This document shows positions 24,301 to 35,834 of a stretch of DNA of 64,000 bases, one piece after another. The first letter of the stretch is position 1, and each line of letters begins with the position of its first letter. Under the pieces are notes generated by a model. It did not search any database and was not told where the DNA came from. It was given only the letters and a program-made list of their open reading frames with translations. The stretch is from the NCBI RefSeq assembly GCF_022201045.2, contig NC_068558.1, positions 37,343,501-37,407,500 on the forward strand, given 5' to 3'. The translations under genes were made by a program, and so were the position numbers. The stretch is from Citrus sinensis (lineage: Eukaryota; Streptophyta; Magnoliopsida; Sapindales; Rutaceae).

Positions 24301-26304
24301 AATAAATGATTAAATAAAATCTATAAATTTATTTTTACTTAGTATAACAATAATAAAATGATTTTATGTAATGAAAATAAAATAAAGTACTATCATTTGT
24401 TCATTAGATATTTCAGTTTATTACTATCTTATATTATTATTATTATTATTTAAATTAGTATATTTATTTAAATATAAATATAAACTAATATTTAACAAAT
24501 TTAGAATTTATTAAATAATAAAAATTAAATGATTATATTTGAAATATGACTAGTATTTGAATGCAATACAACCTAGACCCCATCTTCCATAAGTTATCAT
24601 TATCTAGTACATTAGACAAGTGGTGATGAGCATTAGTTATGTAATATCCATCACCTTTAACAAATCACCCTTAAGTCCCTTAACTGGTAATAAAATTTTT
24701 ATATAGTAACTAATTCTAATTTAGTATGTATTTTAGTGCTTTATGTAATAGAAAATAATAACCATTAGGGGTCAATTTCGAAATAAAAGTGGTACTTACA
24801 ATTGCACATAATATACACCATATTTAATCACATACATCATGAAATCGGGATAAAAAGTTTGGTAATTACTCTCCTTACTAATCACCTGGTTTGTTGTGGT
24901 GTTTTGGTGTTTGAAATTTTATCTTAAAATATCTGATGTTTTGAGCGTTTAAGAACTAAAATGGTTAATTAATTTTTTTTAAAGTTGCTGACGTCATCAT
25001 GCCACGCTACTGCCACGAGTCCAATCCATCAAAGACAGTCCACGAAGGACCCACGATTTAATAACGCAATCCAGGTGGTGGGTAAAACTACAAGATTAGG
25101 GTTGCGTTTGGGATTGAGGTGCGGTAGTTTTTAAGTTATAATTGTTGTGAAAAAAAAATTATAATTATGAAATAAAAGTTAATAATATATAATAAATATA
25201 AATTTTAAATAATAATTTTGATAAAATTATTAAAGATATAATAAATTTTATATTATACAAGTGAAAAATTATATCAACATAATTTAAAAATTACGGCCTA
25301 CCCTCAATCCCAAACGCACCTTAGATCTCGATACAGGACTCATGTCGGGTCCCACACTAATAAGTCTGACGTGTCGAGATTTTGGAGTTTTTCGCTCAGG
25401 CGCACGTGACGTTAGCACCTAAACCGGTATACTCCTCATCCCAAAAAAAGAATAATGATCACAGTCAGCTTTTCTGTTTAGAAATTCAACAACGGCCACT
25501 TGATGTCGTGATTCACTCCTCAAGTGGGACCCGCCTGCGATGACGTTAGCGGGATCAACAGAAAATTAACTGAATATGTGTCTTTAAGTCAATGCCTGTG
25601 ACACAATCAACTGACAGACACAATTAACTGACAGGCCAACAGGTGATTTTAGCGCCGCCGTTGCAAAAATCCAATATTCAGTATTTATTTATTTATTTAC
25701 TTTTTGCTCAGCTCGGACCCGAGGGAGAAAATCCAGCCCCGGATCGAGAAATTGGGAATGAAAAAGAAATTAAGTGGGATCCACTATCACGGTGAGTGAC
25801 TGGATTCCTCGCACGGCGTGTGACTGATCGAAAGAAAAAGATCACAAAAGTAAAAACAGAATTGAAAAAAATTAATGAAAAAAAATAACGTACAGATGTG
25901 ATCAGCTCGAGATTAAGCTCGTCGGGTCTCAAGAGCATATCAGCGCTGGGGTTTCTGTAAAACATGAACTCACGCTCGCCGTCAGCCCGCAGGGTCACGA
26001 ATGCAAGGGCAGTCCTGGCACCCTGGTCAAAGTTGATGCCGTCAGCGCTGACTCCGTTCTCCTCCAAGATCCCAGCGAGCATGCGACCGAACTCGTCCTC
26101 GCCGAGCTTGCCGACGAAGGCTGCCTTGCCCCCGAGGCGAGCCACGGCTACGGCGACGTTGGCGGGGGCGCCGCCCGGGGCCTTGAGGAAGCCCGGGGCC
26201 TCGGCGAGGGAGACGCCGGAGACCGTCGGGACGAAGTCGATGAGCATCTCGCCGAAGGAGACGATCAGCCCTGAGGAGGATGAAACGGCGCCGTCTGTCG
26301 GCAT
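21379..26304 (-). CDS. FRK: Fructokinase (pfkB family), copy B
   Basis: The tandem paralogue of copy A makes the same reaction. Exons are 26304-25894, 23106-22774, 22074-21958 and 21555-21379, the first three the same lengths as in copy A. GGAPANV and DTTGAGD are kept. Exon 1 differs at about eight residues, exon 2 (111 residues) appears identical, and exon 3 differs at about five (such as RVKT for HVNT). Near the C-terminus one extra base shifts the frame after EALALLK. The end GA-stop is replaced by about 21 different residues, including a Trp/Phe-rich tail, giving 345 residues. The tail lies after the pfkB core, so activity may survive. The start MPTDGAV is chosen because an upstream in-frame ATG (26418) lies before the TATA box. 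Intron 1 is about 2.8 kb against 0.9 kb in copy A. Confidence 0.87.
21645..21949 (+). mobile_element. tRNA-derived SINE in fructokinase B intron 3
   Basis: A 289-bp insertion (21653-21941) is flanked by perfect 8-bp duplications TATGAGAA (21645-21652 and 21942-21949). Copy A has the empty site with a single TATGAGAA near 6227-6234. The 5' part looks like a tRNA: an A-box-like region around 21671-21684 and a perfect B box GGTTCGAACC at 21711-21720, about 36 bp apart. The 3' end is AT-rich. These are the marks of a Pol III SINE. It points along the plus strand, opposite to the host gene. Confidence 0.85.
23290..25010. other. Copy-B-specific insertion in fructokinase intron 1
   Basis: Alignment with copy A intron 1 breaks at about 23290 and resumes at about 25030. 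The extra 1.7 kb is very AT-rich, with many runs of AATA-type sequence. I see no open frame, terminal repeats or LTR ends, so its origin is unknown. Loss from copy A is equally possible. Confidence 0.45.
25096..25323. mobile_element. Tourist-like MITE in fructokinase B intron 1
   Basis: A 222-bp element (25099-25320) has long imperfect terminal inverted repeats of roughly 40 bp, starting GGGTTGCGTTTGGGATTGAG and ending in the complement of GGTGCGTTTGGGATTGAGG. It is flanked by TTA on both sides (25096-25098 and 25321-25323). The interior is AT-rich with no coding. Copy A has the empty site (GATTAGATC near 7728). A TTA target duplication and a GG...TTTGG end suggest the PIF/Harbinger group. 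Confidence 0.82.
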
Positions 26305-26399
26305 TTGTACGAAAATCGAAACGGTGTATATTGAACAGAGAGAGTTTACTCCGAGAGAGTTTAATGACAGAGATAGACGAAGAAGCAAGTGGGAAGCGG

Positions 26400-26419
26400 T
26401 ATTTATAATTTTAGCCAAT
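26400..26419 (-). promoter_or_regulatory. TATA and CCAAT boxes of fructokinase B
   Basis: TATAAATA on the minus strand at 26400-26407 lies about 97 bp before the start codon. On the complementary (plus) strand a CCAAT motif lies at 26415-26419, only about 8 bp upstream of the TATA box. The TATA box matches copy A; the region further upstream does not. Confidence 0.6.
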
Positions 26420-29400
26420 CACTGTTCACAGGATAATAAATAATTTTTTTAATTTATAGATCAATATTCTTCCTATAATTGTTGATGATATTCTTGTTAT
26501 GTTTACGACGAGGAATTTAAGTTTATAAATTATAATATGTTAACTATAAAAAAAACAATAGGGAAAGATTTTGTATTTTTTTAATAAATTTACTAATAAT
26601 TATTGATTTAATTAGATTATATTTCATATCGTTTTAAAATAAATTTAAGATAATTTTAATAAATTAATATATAAAAAATATTATTAATTACTAGACAATC
26701 CCACATTATATCAAACAAAAGATATGATTATTTATAGTTTAGTCTAATGTTGCACCAAACACAATATAGTATTATAGATAATTTAATGTTATCCAATCCA
26801 ATTTTATCTTATTCAATTCGATTCAATCCAATCCAATCAAATCTGGCATACCAAACAAGCACTATATCTCATGATTAGTGCATTCTGTTTTGCAAACTTA
26901 CAATTTGCCAAATCGGCAGATACCATGTTGCTTGCAAGAAACTCTTTTTTTTTTTTCTCTCTCTTTTAAAGTAGTTTCAATTAATTTATTCTAATGCAAT
27001 TCAAATCTATTTAGAACTTTATTTTTTTAAAAATTACTATGTAATATTTAAAAAAATGTACGAAGTCTTCTTTTCAATTTTTTTGCCCAAGTTATTACCT
27101 TGAAAAACAATAAAAGAAAATGATGAGTTTGTTTGAAATCGGGAGACACCAATAACCCTACTCCAAAAGGCAACAAATACAGAAATAGAAACATTACTTT
27201 GAAAAAAAAAAGGAAAAATCCTACATAAATGAGTACTTGGTGGAGACAAAATCTTTGCTATTTTAGTTTTTGCAATAAAATAATAATAATACGTAAAGAC
27301 AATTTAGTTATTAAAGAATGAAGGCAATTTACTTAACTATATCTAATTTGACGCCCCGTGTTACTATGAAGACAAATATTTTATTACAAGTTTTTTCAAG
27401 GAGGTGAGTTCCTTCATTGGGATGTAACATTTAGAATTTTCTTTTAATGAATGGAAAAGGACATCAATTCTCTTTTAATTTGATAAATGGTCACACATGC
27501 CGCCTTTTAGATCGATAAGGGCTGATATAAAAAAATTATTTCATTAACAATACAAATTAATAATTTAGAAAAATGATTCCAATACCATTTTTTTTTAATA
27601 AATTTACTCACACTTAAGCAGAATTTTAAAAAAAAATTAATATAAAAATAACCCCTACTAGCTTCCACGTACTTCCACCCAATTTTGAAGAATCCCTCAT
27701 CTTTATGTATCTCAAACCTGAAAGTTTTGTATCCCAGTTCACCTTCAATTATGCGAATCTCAATAAACTTTTCTTTAACAAAATGTACTATGAAATATAA
27801 TAATAAAAGAAAATAAAAGTGAGTAGAATTAGGTCCTTACTTACCCTCTAAGAATCGAAGCTTTATCTTTAACAAGCAATTAATTAGTGAGTTTGGGCGA
27901 CGCAATCAAAAAGCACTTTAGAATAAGCACTTCCTCCTAAATTCGTTTGATATTTTGTAGCTCATATGATCGAAAGAAACCCTTAGCCTGCCTTTGATTG
28001 ATTTGATGCGAAGCTATTCACTTTTGCAAATCCACACCAATCTTCCCGGAATTGAAGCTACATTAAAGTCAATGCATTCACGAAAAGAGATGCATGAGAA
28101 AATCTTCTTAATTTATATTTGTATTGGATTTGTAATTGATAAATTTGACCCACCATATCTCCTTAACCTTAGGAAGACAATATTATCCAATTCTTTTACC
28201 ATAAAGATATTTGATTATCATATCTAAAATACATGAGGCAGAAATTAGAATAATACTATATCTTATCAAGATATAAGTTTTGTATATTATAAATTTTTTA
28301 AAATTTATGTTACATTTCTCAAGTTTTTCATTATACATTCATTTTTTTTTCATATTTATAAATTTATTTACCATAAGATGCAACAATACGTTAAAAAGTA
28401 CCTCTGAGTGTCCAACATTGATATGTGAAATTTTTTAAATATCTTGTATTTAAATGAAAATGTTAAATTGAAAATATTTAAAGAATTCTGATGGAGTGAA
28501 AGCAACAAATAGAAAAGAACACACTCAAAAGAGAAATTTTTTCATTTAAAAAAAAAAAACAATAGCTAGGGTTTGGACTTTTTTTTATACCTAAATAATT
28601 CTAACTTACAAAATCAAGCAAACTCTATATATTTGATCATAATAAAATAATAACTAACTAAAACGAAAAAAAAAAAACTTAGAACCAACTTCGTGATAAA
28701 AAGATTAAAATCCAATTATTTTTAAAAAAATTAGAAAAAATAACTTGAAATATTCTTTTCAGGCCTTAAACGACGAAATTTGACAATTTTTTTATGGCAT
28801 CATAGTCTTAATAGTGTGTTTTGATCCTCTAATATGAAATGTCACCTCGTGAAGGAATGAGAAAAGGAAAAATTCGTATCATATGGCAAGACCTTCATAG
28901 TTAAATGCCAAGTCACTAGCAATAAGTACAAAAAAAAAATTGGGTCCATAATCACTCTGGAGGATAATTTTGGAGAAATTGTGATAAGATAGATATTCTT
29001 TTTTATTTTATTTTATTTTATTTTATTCTTACAGTAATTCCTTATTTACAAATTAGAGGGGAAAAATTGGGTATAAATTCCTACGAGCACTCAAATATTG
29101 TTTCCCAATATGTGTACTGAATATTATAATTCTCAATATAAAATGAAATGGGCAACTTTAGGTTCATTTTCTTTTTAACGGTTCACAATTATCTCCATCA
29201 TTTTCAGAATATCAACTCATGTAAATCTGTGTTGCATTATATAAATTCCATAAAGATTATTGTATCATTTTTTTAAAAATCCATTTATGTGATTAGAAAA
29301 AGTGTGGTGGAACAATAAAATCTTAGATAAATAAAGTATACTCAAATGAGAGAGAGAGAGAGAGAGAGAGAGCAAAACAATTAATTAAGAAAATAGGAAA

Positions 29401-29984
29401 GTTAAAAGAGAGGTTTTGTTGTAGAGGTCAAAAAGCAGCTACAAACAAACAACTTGCAAATGAGACACTCTGTCATCATCCACAGAGAATGTAGAAGGAC
29501 AAAAAGAAAATCAAGAGCAATATCAAACAAGATACAACAAGTACAGTGGTGAGGCCGCCACGCACAAACTTTTAAAGAAAAGAAAAAGGAATAAAATGAA
29601 AATGAAAATGAAATACTTTTGAAAAGAAAAATAATTAACCTTACAAAGTTCAAATTTAATTCTTAGGCCTTAACAAAATGATCCCATAATAGTTGAAAAG
29701 GACACAATTCTTATTCAAAATTAATATGAATACGCAATTTGTTTGATTCAAATCATAATTCACGTAATTGACGGCACCCTATTATATGAGTACTTATCTG
29801 GTCCAAGATTCTGAACTAGATAATTTCTTCCCATCATATATGTAGACAATGAACAAAAACATCACATGAAGACAATCTGCTATTTACAATAATACTCAAT
29901 TAGTAGAATTAGAATACAAAAATACTAACAAAAAAAAAATTAGGTAGAGCAAACCAACCTAGGCCAGTAAAATGAGTTTTTGAA
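26420..29984. repeat. Duplicated intergenic DNA, copy B
   Basis: From about 26870 this aligns with copy A 12640-16716. At about 26740-26870 there is an AT-rich stretch with repeated CCAATCCAAT-like motifs ending near CCAAACAAGCAC, which resembles the end of a small transposon, but no partner end was found. A (GA)n run lies at 29348-29372. No gene is seen. Confidence 0.55.
29348..29372. repeat. (GA)n microsatellite
   Basis: A perfect GA dinucleotide run of about 12 units. The matching place in copy A (about 16270) has no such run, so it expanded in copy B. Confidence 0.9.
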
Positions 29985-32900
29985 TTAAATTTTGACGTCT
30001 CTATTTCGTCCTATGAAATTTTGATTATTAGAATCATATAAGGTTTTAGACATAGATGATGAACCTGACATATTAAAGGAGAGCTCTCGCACTCTAGAAG
30101 AGCTTACTTGGCTTTCCTTAGAGTCAAAATCAGATGAGCTGTCATCTTGAGAATCTGATTCACTTGTGGATAAGCCCTCGTCTTCAATATAATCATCAAG
30201 TTCTGATAGTGCTTGATCAGTGGAATCACTTTCTGCCTCTGAGGCACCTGGAGATAAAGCATCATAGGTGGAGTCTAGGCTTTTCCTTTCCACCATTTTG
30301 AATTTCCATGATTCCTTGGTAACTTTAGACGGATTGTCCATGATTGACATGGGATTCCGATTATTTGGGTCACCATAAAGTGCTATGTGCCTGTAATAGA
30401 GCTCCAATTCTTTCTCTGCCATGGCAATAAAGCGCCTAACAGACTCCAGTGACTGCTCGTATTTTGATTTTTCCAGTGCCTGCAAAGGAAATGCAAACTT
30501 AAATTTAGAGCAAAAATGCTCCTATATCGATTCCAACGTTCACCAAATAAACCATACTACACATCAAAGGAAATGAAAAATAATTACACCAGAATGCATA
30601 AAATAGAATTAGGCATTGGCAGTGCAGGAATTGGGAGAAAAATGAAAGATAAAACTAAAAAGGAATTCATTTTCAATTTTAAGAGATAATCCTTTCATTG
30701 TATGTTTTGCATGGACGTATTGGCTTGCCAACCAAAGCAGAGATCAAGGGGAATAAAAAGGAAAACTAAATCAAAGCACTCCTAAATCCTAATACCTCCA
30801 CTTTCTTTTTTGCCACTCCTCTTTTTTCCAGTATCCTTCATCACATTAGGGCCATGACATAATGCTGAATCTTGCATCTTTCAATTGGAGGTTTAACAAA
30901 TAAAATAAAATAAAGGATTGCCAAGGATTGTTTCGTGGCAAAGCGAGGGTCAAACAATGAATTTATAAGTTCATCCAACTCAACCTCATGAATCAACAAG
31001 CTCTTACTCACAGAGCTCATTTGCATCTCCCCACCATACCATGTGCTCCAATCTGAAGACTGCATTAAAAGAACTGAGATTCTACCAGCACAATCGCTAT
31101 TTCTAGAACAAAAAGGCTCGTCTATATTGATGCATTTTGCAATTTTCTTGCAAATTAACATTAATTTTCCCACATCAGTCGGCAGGTCACAGCCTTTCTG
31201 CTAATTACTTGGATGATGGTGACTGAGTTGGCGAAAAAGGAAATAGAAATTTGTGCTGGGACTTTTGTTGGGCTGTGCTTTTCCTTTTTCAATCATTTTT
31301 TTTTTGTACTAGTCCATTAGGTTCCACAAAATAAGGACTGTAATACTTTGATATTATTGATTACTCTCCTTTGTTCTATTACCGTTTAAATTATGAGCAA
31401 GAAAACCTAATGAGGGGTGTTCTTTTTTTTTTTGTGGGGGGGGGGGGGGGGGGGGGTGTGTCAATGTTGACACCAATAAAGGCGGGTTCTAGAAAATACT
31501 TATCTAAGCTAATGGGGCAAGTTGCCACTGGCCATAATCTAATAGTTAAATTGAGGAACAAAAAGTTTCCCAGAAAATTTCATCACTCATCTGGTGACCT
31601 CCAGTGTGTTCCAACAGTTTCTGTGAACGTTTTGCTTTTTCATTCTCGTTCATATTAAGGATTTAATCACTTTCACATGTAATTCTCAAGATAAGTTTGA
31701 AAATAAACAGAAAACACTAAGAAAGTTTTCCATTGGAGAGACAAACTCCAATCAGAGGGTGAATTGAGCTGGATTTGCTAAGAGCAAGTATGCTAGTGCA
31801 CGCTCACCTAATCCAAAACAAGCTGAGGAAAGTACTCTCAGCTATATTACCCAAGGGATTAGTGTTTCCAGCTTGAGATTTCCATTACAAAGCATGAAAG
31901 GCAACTTGTGTATTCCATTTACTCAGATCTCTGTTTCACTTATATTTCGTCAAATGTACAGAGGAGTTCAATTTCCAAAGATAATGCAGTTCTTATTTGG
32001 CTTTCTTTTATGACTAATAATAGTTTTACAATTTTTTTTTGGTTGTGTGTGGGGGGTGGAGGGGGGCACTAACATCATATTAGGTTTATTTGGTTCAAAT
32101 CGCCACCAAGATTTACACTTCATAGCAACTGAATGTATGCCTAGTTGTGAAGAACTACATGTTCCTTTGGAAGGGGTGAAAAAAGGATGGAAACTAACTA
32201 CTAATAATAATTAAACAAACCCATCTCCTGCAAATAATTAACCAAGCAGTTTTCTGCCAAAATTGAACAACCAGCCAAGCAAAATCATCTGCATCACTTG
32301 GCAACCTAAGTGCTCAAACGACACCACCAGGCCAACATAAACATGTAGTAAAACTGAACAAACCCTTTAATTTGGGGTCAAGGATGGACTAAAAACAATA
32401 AGCATAGGACATTTCACGAGTTGGAATTATGGCAGTGTAATTTCTTCCTCTCATCCTCATTGTTTGATCAGAAATTAAAATGAAATTTTATTCATAATAT
32501 TAACATGCAAGTAAAATTAGAGTATGCTGAAGTTGGAAAATGCACCTTTTTCTTGGACAATGTATCTATAGGTGACATTATTTCTGGCTGCACATAGTTC
32601 TTCCCTCGGTAAAAGATTACAGTATCGTCTCCAATTATCTGTATGGGGATTCCACCACTTAATCTGGCAATTTCCTCAGCGAACTCATGTATCTGGCCAG
32701 GTTTAGAAGGCTTGCAGAAGACCTTAACAGTTTCATGTTTCTTCCAATGCATATGCATGTTAAGAATAACACCCCCAAATACTCCTCTCCTGCCAATCGG
32801 CACATAGTTAGACCTTTTCTGGGCCATCTTTTTGAAATAGAAACGTTCCTCACCGGTCAACTCATGTGGTTTAACCACAGGACCCTGTACTTTTGGAACT

Positions 32901-35269
32901 TCATACCGCTTAAGTCTTTCAATCAGCAAGGCTTCCTTAATTTTGGCCTGAAATTATTATTATTTTTTAGAAAGTTCCATATAAACATGTATAAGGATCA
33001 ACTACCAACAACTAAGAACAAGATTGTGGTCCATCAATCAAAAATCCATAACAGAGCATGCTGTGTATGAAAGTCAGAGGAATATCCACATTCAGAAAAA
33101 ATCAATTTTTTTCTCCACTTTTATATCATAAACATGCAACAGAATTTTGATTTTGAAACAATTTTGGGATGCAACAAGCTAAAGAAGGAAATGAATGTAA
33201 GACACTGAGATTAATATACAAATTCACACAACAAAGACAACTAAACCTCAGTAAACAATTTTGTCATGAGGTGGCGACTGTCGTGGTTGGAGGTGGTGAC
33301 TCAACCCCTGGAAATACATAGACTATCATGGAACTCCTTTTCAATTGCGCCCACTATCTCATGACATGGTGTGTTTGAACACACCGGTTGCATCCCAAAA
33401 TTGTTTAGTTGATCCTCCAACAACGATAAATTGTAAAATGAATTTAATGTAAACAAGAAAAATAATTGCATAATAGGATCTGAAACTAGTATTTTCCATG
33501 CTTCGGCCCAGAGATTTCATGGCAGTTGTATTTAGATGATCCAGAAAAAATTGATTAAACTCAAACAAACAAATCAGACCAACAACATAAAATTGGAATA
33601 TTTGCTCTTGCACTCAATTTCAAGAATTTAGTTTGCAACCAGGCAAGCTCATCCATTCTACCTAATTAACCCCCTAACCTTTCTTTTAATTGTGATGGAG
33701 ATGAGATGACCCTCTTTAGTGTCTCATTTCAACCCATACGACCAAACTCCTTTTTCAAGAGAACTCTCAACCTGATAACTCCTACCCAGGGAAATAGCAT
33801 CAAAATAATTAAATAACTAATGTCTAAAACACTGCACTTTTGTTATTGTAAGAAACTCAATTAATTTTCAAAAGAGGCTAATACTTTTACCTTCCTTAGC
33901 TCCTCTAATCTACCATCAACTAAGCCATAAACAGTAATCTTGAAGAAAAACAAAGCAACTTATGAAAAATGCTTTCTACTAAAGCACCCCGTAAGTATTC
34001 CTCCAAAAGCATTTTAAGTGCCATTACTAAAATAAATAAAATAAAATTCTAGAAAAAAAAAATATCAAGTGCTTCACCAAAACACCTTTGTATACAACCA
34101 AACATAATAAACTAGAAGCAAGAGTGGTTTTGGTATAATAATAAGGAAATAATGACAGAAATTACACTGCCATAATTCCAACTCATGAAATGTCCTATGC
34201 TTATTGTTTTTAGTCCATCCTTGACCCCAAATTAAAGGGTTTGTTCAGTTTTACTACATGTTTATGTTGGCCTGGTGGTGTCGTTTGAGCACTTAGGTTG
34301 CCAAGTGATGCAGATGATTTTGCTTGGCTGGTTGTTCAATTTTGGCAGAAAACTGCTTGGTTAATTATTTGCAGTAGATGGGTTTGTTTAATTACTCAAT
34401 GTAAATCAGGTTAATTATGGGATAGATATTATTAAAAATACCTAATGTAGCTTAGATAAGCTCAAGCTTTCAAACAAAATACAGTTTCTCCGAAAAGGTA
34501 CACTGACCTTTTCAAGCTTGTATTTTATTCTCTCCTCTGCATTGGCAAACTTCTGCTTCTTCTTCTTCCCTTTGACAGTAAGCCGACGAGGGTCCCTCTT
34601 ATTAGCATCTTTTCTCTTCTGCTTCTCTCTCTTCTTCTTCAACTTGAACCTCTTTTTGGTCTGCCACTTCTCCTTCTTAGGAGGGTCAACTTCATGTGTT
34701 TCAAACTTAGGCTTTCCTTCCGAAATGACCAGGTTCACAGCTCCATGACTCACATTTCTCCAAACCCACGAAGGATTTATCGGTTTTGGTGGACCTAAGT
34801 GACTATATGGACACAGAACTGATTCCGGGGCTCGCAAAATCGATCTAGTAGATACAGAAAATCACACCGCACAGATGAAATCAGTAAATACTACACGTAC
34901 AGATTGTATTGCTCAATACAATTACACAAACGCAAAGCAAGCATACGAATCCTTGCAATCATAATCCATACAGATTTTGCTAAATCCAGAAACGATATTA
35001 ATTAACGATAATTGACAACCCATAAATGTATGATAAAATGAGAGAACTTCAGTGCTTCAACGGACAGAAAAAATGGGGTTTCGGTTCGAATGAATTTAGT
35101 TGAATTCGGGAAAAAAAAGAAGAAGAAAAGAAACCAAACAAATTTATACACATTAGTATATGATCAAATTTAAATAAAAAAATTTGAGAGCAAGAGAGTA
35201 CCTGAGAGAGAGGAATTTGTTAAGAGAAGAAGCTTTTCGAAGATTATGAAATAATAACGCCTCTGCCAT
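29985..35269 (-). CDS. CRM-domain RNA-binding protein (At3g25440-like)
   Basis: CRM (CRS1/YhbY) proteins bind RNA and mostly help organellar intron splicing or ribosome assembly. Four minus-strand exons, 35269-35202, 34844-34508, 32947-32546 and 30479-29985, total 1302 nt and 433 residues; all joints keep frame with GT-AG sites. The N-terminus (MAEALLFHNLRKASSL...) is rich in Ser, Leu and Arg with no early acid-rich stretch, as in an organelle transit peptide. A strongly basic Lys/Arg segment follows at about residues 85-135. The single CRM domain is in exon 3 (about 150-260) with the loop GRRGVFGGVI and then HMHWKKHE. The C-terminal third is acidic and Ser-rich. Length and layout fit the Arabidopsis At3g25440 group with one CRM domain. 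Exon 3 sits between long inverted repeats. Confidence 0.88.
31436..31456. repeat. Poly-G tract in CRM intron 3
   Basis: An unbroken run of about 21 G follows a T run (about 31423-31433). The matching place in copy A is an A-rich run instead (about 17889). A long G homopolymer is rare in plant DNA and the exact length may be a sequencing artefact. Confidence 0.8.
32208..32445 (+). repeat. Left arm of 238-bp inverted repeat
   Basis: Nearly identical to the reverse complement of 34157-34394. It lies in CRM intron 3, just downstream of exon 3 in the direction of transcription. No coding or transposon end was seen in it. Confidence 0.9.
33156..33406. repeat. Small element with 20-bp inverted ends in CRM intron 2
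   Basis: A perfect 20-bp inverted pair lies at 33156-33175 and 33387-33406 (AAACAATTTTGGGATGCAAC and its complement), about 210 bp apart. Just inside the right copy is a perfect hairpin GGTGTGTT-TG-AACACACC (33369-33386). It may be a MITE, but no clear target duplication is visible. Confidence 0.5.
34157..34394 (-). repeat. Right arm of 238-bp inverted repeat
   Basis: Partner of 32208-32445, in CRM intron 2. The two arms enclose exon 3 and about 1.7 kb in all. In the primary transcript the arms could pair as a long double strand with exon 3 in the loop. Confidence 0.9.
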
Positions 35270-35834
35270 TCCAATAAATTAACAGTGTGCCAAGAGTATG
35301 AGAACAGGTGTTTTAAAATTGCCTCAACCCAGGCCGGACCTTTTGGTCCCGATTTATATTCATCAAAGTCAAAGCAGCAGCGGTGACCTCTTTGATAAAA
35401 ATTTGAATAATGATAACATTATTTAACAAAACAGTGAAAAGAAGGGACTTACGTGATAAAGCACATCCCACCCTGATTAATTCGAAACATAATACGATTT
35501 GCAAGCCGTCCAGTTGAAGTAATTTTTAACTTTTATTTGGAATGAATTACATTTATGAGACAGCATGAAATTATTATGGCTTTATAATTAAACACTAAAA
35601 TGAATTTCATTTGCAATTTTAGGTTGCATCAGTCTTTTTTATAGTTATCGTGTTACAAAGAAATAAAATGAAATTGAAGAATTGTTATTTAAATAAGAAA
35701 AATTCAATATATGACGCAAATAACCAAAATTTTCAACATCTGTTATATACAAGTTTTTGACCAATTTGGCCCAATCACGTGCAATTACATATACGTATAT
35801 TTTATTCCTCAATAATAATTATTCACGACGTCTC
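35270..35834. other. Spacer between ZFWD pseudogene and CRM gene
   Basis: Both neighbours are read on the minus strand, so this holds the ZFWD 3' end and the CRM promoter. AT-rich; no gene, and no convincing TATA box was identified. Confidence 0.45.

Noticed and set aside
26304-26418. Upstream in-frame ATG that would extend fructokinase B by 38 residues
   Set aside because: It lies before the TATA box at 26400-26407, copy A has no counterpart, and MPTDGAV fits the family start.
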